Source: Deltaproteobacteria bacterium (GTDB taxonomy: Bacteria; Desulfobacterota; GWC2-55-46; DRQE01). Taken from it: a stretch of DNA of 7,291 bases. This document shows, in pieces, positions 1 through 5,160 of the stretch. Every line of letters starts with the position of its first letter. The stretch's first letter is position 1. The notes beneath the pieces are model-generated. The model made no database searches, was not told where the DNA came from, and saw nothing but the letters and a program-made list of their open reading frames with translations. The stretch covers positions 1 through 7,291 of the forward strand of contig DAOVXI010000095.1 in NCBI GenBank assembly GCA_030636245.1. Direction: 5' to 3'. The position numbers were made by a program, and so were the translations under genes.

Positions 1-2258
1 CCAGAACAAGGCTCAAGGTCAGAACAGCGCATGTCTCGGATACCGATGTCAATGAAGAGGAGCTGGAAGCTCTTATCTTTAAACTCAAGAAGGTTTATAA
101 ACAGCATACAAAAGAGGAGTTTCCTCAGGACCCTCAGATACAGCTTGCCGGGGCAATCGAGGCTGTCTTTGGTTCATGGATGGCGGATAAGGCCATAACC
201 TACAGAAAGGTCGAGAAGCTGACAGGGCTTAAAGGTACAGCCGTTAATATTGTTCAGATGGTATTTGGCAATATGGGTGACGACTCCGGTACCGGCGTAT
301 GCTTCACCCGTGATCCCAACTCGGGCGAGGATGAGTTCTATGGTGATATGCTCATGAATGCCCAGGGCGAGGATGTTGTCGCCGGAACGAGAACACCCAT
401 CCATTTAGCTGATCTTAACCGTATCGCTCCCAAGTTATATAAACAGCTCACAGACGTAAGGAAGAAACTTGAGCGTCACTATAAGGATATGCAGGATATC
501 GAGTTCACGATAGAGGCAGGCAAGCTCTATATACTTCAGACCAGAAGCGGCAAACGTAGTCCTATGGCCGCTTTCCAGATGGCCTCCGACATGGTGAAGG
601 AGAGACTCATAACAAAAGACGAGGCCCTTATGCGCATCAGCGCAAGCGATATTGAAGGGCTCTTCTATCCGGTAATAGACTCCGAGATACATGAAGACGA
701 GCTAAAGGAGAAGTTCTTTGCCGCAGGCATTGCGGCGGTACCCGGAGCGGCAACAGGCAGAATAGTTCTCAACGCTAAGCATGCCGAGGATTGGGCCGCA
801 AAAGGTGAGAAGGTCATACTTGTCAGGAAAGAAACAAGCCCCGAGGATGTTGGCGGCATGCACGCGGCAAAGGGCATCCTTACCGCCCGTGGAGGCAAGA
901 CCTCACACGCCGCCGTTGTGGCGCGCGGTTGGGGTAAGTGCTGTATCGTAGGATGCGAGGACCTGGATATAGATTATAAGGAAAAGACCGTTCGTGTCGG
1001 AAAGACCGTTCTGAGCGAAGGCGATGAGATCACCTTGAACGGCAGTAACGGCGAGATATACAAGGCCGCTCTTCCGCTCGTAAAGCCGGAGTTCCCTGAT
1101 TCATACGACACCATAATGGGCTGGGCCGATAAAATACGTACGCTTAAGGTGAGGACCAACGCCGATACTCCATATGACGCTGAGAATGCTGTCAAACTTG
1201 GGGCCGAGGGCATAGGGCTTTGCAGGACCGAGCATATGTTCTTTGATACCGATGAAAGACGTTTAGCCATACAAAAGATGATAGTGGCGAACTCCAGGGG
1301 TGAGCGTAAGAAGGCGCTTGCCAAATTACTGCCTTTTCAGAGGCGTGACTTTGCCGGCATCTTCCGCGCGATGAAGGGTAAGCCCGTGACCATCAGGCTT
1401 CTTGACCCGCCTCTTCACGAGTTCGTTCCTCATAATGAAACAGGGCAGAAGCATCTCGCCCAGTCGCTTGGCATAGCCTTTAAGGATGTTAAGGACAAGG
1501 TAGACCGTTTGCATGAGTCAAACCCAATGCTCGGGCACAGGGGCTCAAGGCTCTCGATAACATTCCCTGAGATCCTGGAGATGCAGGTGCGTGCCATAAT
1601 CGAGGCCGCTTGCGAGTGTCAGAAAAAGAAGGTGAAGGTCAAGCCGGAGATAATGCTTCCGCTTATAATGGACGCAAAGGAGCTTCGCATACTTGCTGAT
1701 ATTACACGGAGCGTAGCTGATGAGGTAATGAAGGAGCAAAAAGAAAAGGTTAAGTACCTTGTCGGAACAATGATAGAGATACCGCGCGCCGCGTTACTTG
1801 CGGACGAGATAGCGGATGTGGCCGAGTTCTTCAGCTTCGGCACCAATGATCTGACACAGATGACCCTTGGCATAAGCCGTGATGACGCGGGAAGGTTCCT
1901 GCCTGATTATGTTGATGAGAAGAAGGCAGGCGTGTTCCGTGAGGACCCCTTCCAGAGCCTGGATCAGAGCGGTGTGGGGCAGCTCATCAGGATGGGTATA
2001 GACAAGGGACGTAAAACAAGAAAGAACATAAAGATAGGCATATGCGGAGAGCACGGAGGAGACCCGGAGAGTGTTGAGTTCTGTCATGAGAACGACTTTG
2101 ATTATGTTTCATGCTCGCCTTTTCGTGTACCGATTGCCCGCCTTGCCGCGGCACAGGCCGTTATAAGGAACAATCGACCCAAGAAGGTCAATAAAAAAGC
2201 CGCACCAAAAAAGACCGTAAAGAAGGCTGCGCCAAAGAAAGCAACGAAGAAGAAGTAA
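1..2258 (+). CDS. ppdK: Pyruvate, phosphate dikinase, 5'-truncated by window edge
   Basis: The enzyme interconverts pyruvate + ATP + Pi and phosphoenolpyruvate + AMP + PPi in the cytoplasm, serving gluconeogenesis or PPi-linked glycolysis. The reading frame is open from base 3, giving 751 visible residues; the ATG at 180 is internal, since the upstream codons already read as PPDK (...AIEAVFGSW). In order: the end of the ATP-grasp domain (FGNMGDDSGTGVCFTR, QGEDVVAGTRTP, FTIEAGKLYILQTRSGKR); the swivelling phosphohistidine domain with GGKTSHAAVVARG, catalytic His codon at 906-908; and the PEP/pyruvate TIM barrel with LLDPPLHEF, NPMLGHRG, FSFGTNDLTQM and GICGEHGGDP, catalytic Cys codon at 2043-2045. 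The His-Cys spacing (379) is close to that in the Clostridium symbiosum enzyme (H455, C831), so about 150 N-terminal residues lie outside the window. The last 27 residues (2175-2255) form a Lys/Ala/Pro tail beyond the usual family end. An intrinsic terminator follows within 31 bases. Confidence 0.97.
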   Translation, partial: RTRLKVRTAHVSDTDVNEEELEALIFKLKKVYKQHTKEEFPQDPQIQLAGAIEAVFGSWMADKAITYRKVEKLTGLKGTAVNIVQMVFGNMGDDSGTGVCFTRDPNSGEDEFYGDMLMNAQGEDVVAGTRTPIHLADLNRIAPKLYKQLTDVRKKLERHYKDMQDIEFTIEAGKLYILQTRSGKRSPMAAFQMASDMVKERLITKDEALMRISASDIEGLFYPVIDSEIHEDELKEKFFAAGIAAVPGAATGRIVLNAKHAEDWAAKGEKVILVRKETSPEDVGGMHAAKGILTARGGKTSHAAVVARGWGKCCIVGCEDLDIDYKEKTVRVGKTVLSEGDEITLNGSNGEIYKAALPLVKPEFPDSYDTIMGWADKIRTLKVRTNADTPYDAENAVKLGAEGIGLCRTEHMFFDTDERRLAIQKMIVANSRGERKKALAKLLPFQRRDFAGIFRAMKGKPVTIRLLDPPLHEFVPHNETGQKHLAQSLGIAFKDVKDKVDRLHESNPMLGHRGSRLSITFPEILEMQVRAIIEAACECQKKKVKVKPEIMLPLIMDAKELRILADITRSVADEVMKEQKEKVKYLVGTMIEIPRAALLADEIADVAEFFSFGTNDLTQMTLGISRDDAGRFLPDYVDEKKAGVFREDPFQSLDQSGVGQLIRMGIDKGRKTRKNIKIGICGEHGGDPESVEFCHENDFDYVSCSPFRVPIARLAAAQAVIRNNRPKKVNKKAAPKKTVKKAAPKKATKKK

Positions 2259-2288
2259 AGAAGATCTATATAAGTGAGTTATGAGAGG

Positions 2289-2320
2289 GGGGTGCGCATA
2301 GTGCGCATCCCGTTTTTTTT
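2289..2320 (+). terminator. Rho-independent terminator of ppdK
   Basis: A 10-bp stem (2289-2298 with 2302-2311, one G-U pair) closes a TAG triloop and is followed by G and eight T (2313-2320). It lies 31 bases after the ppdK stop and before the next promoter, so it separates ppdK transcription from surface module A. Confidence 0.92.
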
Positions 2321-2334
2321 GTCTTCAAAAACTA

Positions 2335-2363
2335 TTGCCTTAATATGCTTTTGGAGGTATAAT
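2335..2363 (+). promoter_or_regulatory. Sigma-70-type promoter of surface module A
   Basis: TTGCCT (2335-2340) and a perfect TATAAT (2358-2363) are separated by 17 bases. The pair sits just after the ppdK terminator and predicts a start near 2370, leaving a leader of about 84 bases before the lipoprotein ATG. Module B has a similarly placed promoter and leader. Confidence 0.7.
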
Positions 2364-2453
2364 TCTCAAATAGGCGTTATTTTTCATCCAATCGATCATT
2401 CAATTAATTCGCAACTCGACAACTTAATATCTTTAACTGGAAAGGAGGTTCTA

Positions 2454-2636
2454 ATGGAACGTATTGCTGGTTATTTCAGAGATGTGCTTTTCTTTAAGCG
2501 TGCTTTTGTTGTGCTTTTGTGCGCGGTCGGATTATCTCTTTTGCTTTTCTCAGGCTGTGGCCGTAGCAGTGACACGCCTGCTGTGGGAAGTAGCAACTGG
2601 GAAGAGATGCAGTGGGACGACGATAATTGGGGGTAA
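2454..2636 (+). CDS. Small lipoprotein A with conserved aromatic/acidic C-terminal tail
   Basis: A 60-residue protein of no recognised family. The ATG at 2454 is chosen because AAAGGAGG (2441-2448) ends five bases upstream; a longer in-frame start at 2274 would overlap the ppdK terminator and lie upstream of the promoter. Residues 1-16 form a charged n-region, 17-33 are hydrophobic (AFVVLLCAVGLSLLLFS), and Cys35 in LFSGC is the predicted lipidation site. Gly36 at +2 favours the outer membrane by the E. coli rule. The mature part is only 26 residues: a short Ser/Gly-containing linker, then the tail GSSNWEEMQWDDDNWG (45-60), which matches lipoprotein B (4942-5121) at 13 of 16 positions. The gene is 31 bases upstream of the beta-roll protein gene and surely in one operon with it. 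A role as anchor or assembly partner for that protein is inference. Confidence 0.85.
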   Translation: MERIAGYFRDVLFFKRAFVVLLCAVGLSLLLFSGCGRSSDTPAVGSSNWEEMQWDDDNWG

Positions 2637-2667
2637 TATTTTATAAATTTAATTAAGGAGAAGACCA

Positions 2668-3936
2668 ATGAAAAAGATATTTATTGCACTAGGGATATTT
2701 ACCATACTTATTAATACGGCATACCTTGCCTACTCGGCTTCTGTTTCCATTCCAAATACATTCACTGCCGGCACCACGGCTGTTGCGGCCGAGGTGAACG
2801 CAAACTTTACAGCCGTTGAGACAGAGGTAAACGACAACGACTCTCGCATCATAGCTCTTGAAGTAAGGATAGCGGCTTTGGAGGCAACGCTATCCGCCGT
2901 AAGTTATGACGGGACAAACAACGACCTTATATTTACAGGCGTTAACGTACATGTCAGGAGCGGCGGCGGGGCAACCGATGACGGCGGTTCCTTGACAGGT
3001 CTTGGTAACATCATCATCGGTTATAACGAGGACGTAGGTGCCGACGGGGCCGACACGAGGACAGGAAGCCACAACCTTGTCATAGGCTCGGAGCATACCT
3101 ACTCGAGCTACGGAGGCATAGCTGCAGGTGAGAACAGCAGCATAACCGATATCTCCGCCACTATTATCGGAGGGCTCGATAACACCTCGAGTGGGCAGTA
3201 CTCTTCTGTTACCGGAGGGTTCAATAACACCTCGAGTGGGCAGTACTCTTCTGTTAGCGGTGGGTACGGTAACTCGGCGATCGATTGGTACTCCTCGATA
3301 AGCGGAGGCCACTTGAACACGGCCGACGGCCTTTACGCAAGCGTTAGCGGCGGCTCGAGCAATATCGCGGGAGATATCTACTCGACCGTTAGCGGCGGGT
3401 ATCAGAACACAGCGATAGGCGATTACTCAACTATAAGCGGTGGTTCTTGGAACGAGACCTACAGCCGTTATACATCCATCTTCGGCGGTAACCTAAACTT
3501 CGCAGGAGACGAGGTCAAAACAAACGACCTTCTTGCGCAGAACGCAACGGTATGCGGAGGCTCCCAGAACTTTGCCCTCGGCTACATATCAAGTATAAGC
3601 GGCGGTACGAGGAACAGGGCCGAGGGCTCGCATGCCCACGTTAGTGGAGGCTACCAGAATAACGCCTTCAGCCACTATACCTCGATCCTCGGAGGCAGGA
3701 ACAACCTCGCAGGGGACTCGGCAAAAACGGACGATACCATAGGCCAGTACTCGACCATAAGCGGAGGCGGGGGAGGCACCATTGCTGAGGGTAACAACAC
3801 GGAGGGTGCTTACTCGACCGTAAGCGGAGGTGACACCAATACGGCCAGAGGGATAGCAACAAGCATAAGCGGCGGTAGCGGCATTTTAGACACGACCGAT
3901 TACAGCTGGTCGGCGGGAAGCCTTACGAGTCCGTAG
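2668..3936 (+). CDS. Secreted coiled-coil/YadA-head-like beta-roll surface protein A
   Basis: A 422-residue exported protein. The start has AAGGAG at 2655-2660, seven bases upstream. Residues 1-24 are a Sec signal peptide (MKKIF..., cleavage expected after AYSA). Residues 26-50 carry the PNTFTAGTTAVAAEVNANF segment seen in many bacterial surface proteins. Residues 57-78 form a heptad coil with a/d positions I61, L64, I68, L71, L75, V78. Residues 79-164 are a linking domain (YDGTNND, FTGVNVHVRSG, GLGNIIIGYNE, GSHNLVIGSEHTYSSYG). From 165 to about 404 there are 15-residue repeats of the form x-S-[VI]-S-G-G-x-x-N-x-A-x-G-x-Y, like the left-handed beta-roll heads of trimeric autotransporter adhesins; two units are 24 residues and one is 21. 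No YadA-type anchor or other membrane segment follows; the protein ends in ...SAGSLTSP. Trimerisation and adhesion are inferred from the family. Paralogue: 5161-6279. Confidence 0.88.
   Translation: MKKIFIALGIFTILINTAYLAYSASVSIPNTFTAGTTAVAAEVNANFTAVETEVNDNDSRIIALEVRIAALEATLSAVSYDGTNNDLIFTGVNVHVRSGGGATDDGGSLTGLGNIIIGYNEDVGADGADTRTGSHNLVIGSEHTYSSYGGIAAGENSSITDISATIIGGLDNTSSGQYSSVTGGFNNTSSGQYSSVSGGYGNSAIDWYSSISGGHLNTADGLYASVSGGSSNIAGDIYSTVSGGYQNTAIGDYSTISGGSWNETYSRYTSIFGGNLNFAGDEVKTNDLLAQNATVCGGSQNFALGYISSISGGTRNRAEGSHAHVSGGYQNNAFSHYTSILGGRNNLAGDSAKTDDTIGQYSTISGGGGGTIAEGNNTEGAYSTVSGGDTNTARGIATSISGGSGILDTTDYSWSAGSLTSP
3160..3879 (+). repeat. 45-nt periodic array coding for the beta-roll of protein A
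   Basis: About 15 degenerate units in one open frame encode residues 165-404. Units are marked by the Gly-Gly of [VI]-x-G-G; the [VI] residues fall at 166, 181, 196, 211, 226, 241, 256, 271, 295, 310, 325, 340, 364, 385 and 400. The steps are 15 residues except for 24, 24 and 21. Divergence is mostly at degenerate codon positions, consistent with selection on protein structure. Confidence 0.85.
3168..3257 (+). repeat. Near-identical 45-bp tandem duplication within protein A
   Basis: Copies 3168-3212 and 3213-3257 differ at three positions (8th, 11th and last base) and share 31 consecutive identical bases (3181-3211 and 3226-3256). Both encode GG-[LF]-[DN]-NTSSGQYSSV. This is the best-preserved pair in the array and looks like the most recent unit duplication. 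Confidence 0.9.
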
Positions 3937-3962
3937 TAGATCGTTAATGAAGTAAAAATTAA

Positions 3963-3998
3963 AGGCGGGCGCTGAAGTAACAGCGTCCGCCTTTTTTT
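3963..3998 (+). terminator. Intrinsic terminator of surface module A
   Basis: A 12-bp GC-rich stem (3963-3974 with 3981-3992, one G-T opposition) closes the hexaloop AAGTAA and is followed by seven T (3992-3998). It lies 26 bases after the protein A stop. On the minus strand the same hairpin is followed by TTTAATTTTT, so it may also stop leftward transcription of the convergent membrane genes. Confidence 0.92.
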
Positions 3999-4001
3999 GT
4001 T

Positions 4002-4015
4002 CTCTAACGTTAGAG
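4002..4015. other. Perfect 14-bp palindrome between convergent genes
   Basis: CTCTAACGTTAGAG is its own reverse complement. It lies between the module A terminator and the stop codon of the leftward membrane gene (stop complement at 4017-4019). It could be a protein-binding site or chance; nothing in the context shows a function. Confidence 0.4.
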
Positions 4016-4016
4016 C

Positions 4017-4382
4017 TCAGTCGATGGTCCAGTATACGGTTATGTATTGAAGGTAGAATATACCCAGTTGGATCGCGGCAAGTACTATTGAGGTGATAAG
4101 AGGTTTTTTGCTTAGCTTCTTTATCGAAGCGAGGATGCCGTAGATGATGGTCAAAACCGCAAGTACAAGAAGCATGAGCATGGGTACCGCTATGGCTATC
4201 TCATGCGGCAACGAGCCGTTCCACGGGCCGTGCATCACATCGAAGCGGTCCAGTTCGTGCAGCTTTGAGGAGACCTTCAACTTATCAGTAGCCTTTGCGA
4301 TGTAGTAAACGGCAAAGGGGATGATCGCTGAAAAGAAGGTCAGCACAAATATTGACCCGAATTTGGTTTTACGTTGCTTCAT
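4017..4382 (-). CDS. Small three-helix membrane protein, function unknown
   Basis: A 121-residue hydrophobic protein, no family recognised. After a basic start (MKQRKTK) helix 1 spans about 9-30 (SIFVLTFFSAIIPFAVYYIA). A polar segment of about 35 residues, containing HELDRFDVMHGPWNGSLPHE, follows. Helix 2 is about 64-88 (IAVPMLMLLVLAVLTIIYGIL), then a Lys-rich turn (KKLSKKP) and helix 3 about 95-117. The basic N-terminus predicts N-in topology, putting the His/Asp/Trp-rich segment outside the cytoplasmic membrane. No strong ribosome site precedes the ATG at 4382, so translation may depend partly on the gene 52 bases upstream on the same strand (4435-4704). It is convergent with surface module A. 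Inner membrane location is a prediction only. Confidence 0.7.
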   Translation of the reverse strand: MKQRKTKFGSIFVLTFFSAIIPFAVYYIAKATDKLKVSSKLHELDRFDVMHGPWNGSLPHEIAIAVPMLMLLVLAVLTIIYGILASIKKLSKKPLITSIVLAAIQLGIFYLQYITVYWTID

Positions 4383-4434
4383 CTTTTATAAAAAGTTTCT
4401 TATCTCTGTTGCTCTGAGGTGACATGCGATGTTG

Positions 4435-4704
4435 TTAGCGCATTATATACCATAGGAAAGCCGCTATGGAGCCGTAGAAGAGGAGGTAGAAGTAGAATTC
4501 GAACCTTCGCCCCTGGTATGAGTCCTTGCCGTGCTTCTTTGTCAGCATTATTGATACCCCGTAGTCCATGAATACAAGCGCGTAGAGGTATATAGAGAAG
4601 ATCACGAACTCTGTCTTTGGCACGACATGTCTCATGCCGACAAAAAGGATGAGCGCCATTATGAACATCGCCGCTATTATAAGTTTTGTTATCAGTCTCT
4701 GCAT
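4435..4704 (-). CDS. Small three-helix membrane protein, function unknown
   Basis: An 89-residue protein, no family recognised. The ATG at 4704 is preferred because AGGAG lies six bases upstream on the minus strand (CACAGGAGACAATTATG). An in-frame GTG at 4761 would add 19 residues, but it has its AGGAGG 16 bases away and would overlap the likely promoter. Helices are predicted at about 5-24 (ITKLIIAAMFIMALILFVGM), 31-53 (TEFVIFSIYLYALVFMDYGV) and 70-88 (FEFYFYLLFYGSIAAFLWYI). A basic loop (KKHGKDSYQGRR) lies between helices 2 and 3. It is probably the first gene of a leftward two-gene operon with 4017-4382 and is divergent from module B. Placement between the two copies of the surface module is notable, but nothing in its sequence links it to them functionally. 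Confidence 0.72.
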   Translation of the reverse strand: MQRLITKLIIAAMFIMALILFVGMRHVVPKTEFVIFSIYLYALVFMDYGVSIMLTKKHGKDSYQGRRFEFYFYLLFYGSIAAFLWYIMR

Positions 4705-4728
4705 AATTGTCTCCTGTGAACGCTGAAC

Positions 4729-4757
4729 ACAGTACCCTATAAAAGATAAAACGTCAA
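4729..4757 (-). promoter_or_regulatory. Possible promoter of the leftward membrane-gene pair
   Basis: On the minus strand TTGACG (complement 4752-4757) is followed after 17 bases by TACTGT (complement 4729-4734). The -35 is good and the -10 weak. It would start transcription just upstream of the ATG at 4704, which supports that start over the GTG at 4761. Confidence 0.4.
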
Positions 4758-4828
4758 GCACGTAGAATTATTTTGATCCTCCTTTCTTATGCCTCCTATT
4801 GATGATATCAATGGAACAGTTATCTTTG

Positions 4829-4857
4829 TTGAGTATGGATTAAGTAATTGATATATT
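4829..4857 (+). promoter_or_regulatory. Probable sigma-70-type promoter of surface module B
   Basis: TTGAGT (4829-4834) and TATATT (4852-4857) are separated by 17 bases in an AT-rich divergent intergenic region. The predicted start near 4864 leaves a leader of about 78 bases before the lipoprotein B ATG, close to that of module A. The rest of 4762-4941 holds no gene that I can support. Confidence 0.5.
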
Positions 4858-4941
4858 CATAATTCAAAAGTCACTCAGGTTATTTCAATTCAGATAGTTT
4901 TGTTTATTCTTCACTTTAACTTTTATTAAAAGGAGGTAGTC

Positions 4942-5121
4942 ATGGATGCTACAGCAACAAAGGAAAATGCCTTGCCTTTCTCTGCAAGGTCTCTTCTCTT
5001 AATGCTTGTGCTTATCTTCACGGCCTTTTTGATCACAGGCTGTGGCGGTAGTAGTGGCGGCGGAACGCCGGGCTCAAGCAACTGGGATGAGATGCAGTAT
5101 GACAACGACAACTGGGGATGA
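4942..5121 (+). CDS. Small lipoprotein B, paralogue of lipoprotein A
   Basis: A 59-residue protein, easily missed because it is so short. The start is fixed by AAAAGGAGG (4928-4936), five bases upstream. Residues 1-16 (MDATATKENALPFSAR) precede a hydrophobic core (SLLLMLVLIFTAFLI) and a canonical lipobox ITGC, with Cys34 the lipidated residue and Gly35 at +2 (outer-membrane type by the E. coli rule). The mature protein is 26 residues: a Gly/Ser linker (GGSSGGGTP) and the tail GSSNWDEMQYDNDNWG (44-59). Only the tail and general layout match lipoprotein A; the n-region and core differ freely. Conservation restricted to the tail argues that it is the working part. The gene lies 39 bases upstream of the beta-roll protein B gene and is presumably co-transcribed with it. 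No known family is recognised. Confidence 0.87.
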   Translation: MDATATKENALPFSARSLLLMLVLIFTAFLITGCGGSSGGGTPGSSNWDEMQYDNDNWG

Positions 5122-5160
5122 TATTCTAATGGTTTATAAACTTGATAAAGGAGAGTACAG

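Noticed and set aside
435..2087. Several minus-strand open frames within ppdK
   Set aside because: They lie opposite a complete, strongly conserved enzyme frame and show no independent evidence.
2274..2453. Upstream extension of lipoprotein A to an ATG at 2274 (120 aa)
   Set aside because: It would overlap the ppdK terminator hairpin and start upstream of the likely promoter, with no good ribosome site, and would bury the lipoprotein signal peptide. The ATG at 2454 has a near-perfect SD.
2890..3320. Minus-strand open frames antisense to protein A
   Set aside because: They mirror the repetitive beta-roll coding sequence, have no ribosome sites and no recognisable protein features.
3160..3879. 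Thr/Ser-rich repeats as an ice-binding or phage tail-fibre protein
   Set aside because: The x-S-V-S-G-G-x-x-N-x-A-x-G motif and the preceding GSHNLVIG domain fit YadA-head-type surface proteins better, and no phage genes or ice-binding T-x-T arrays are nearby.
4705..4761. Longer GTG start at 4761 for the membrane gene 4435-4704
   Set aside because: Its AGGAGG is 16 bases away, the added residues overlap a likely promoter, and the ATG at 4704 has a well-spaced AGGAG. It is not fully excluded.
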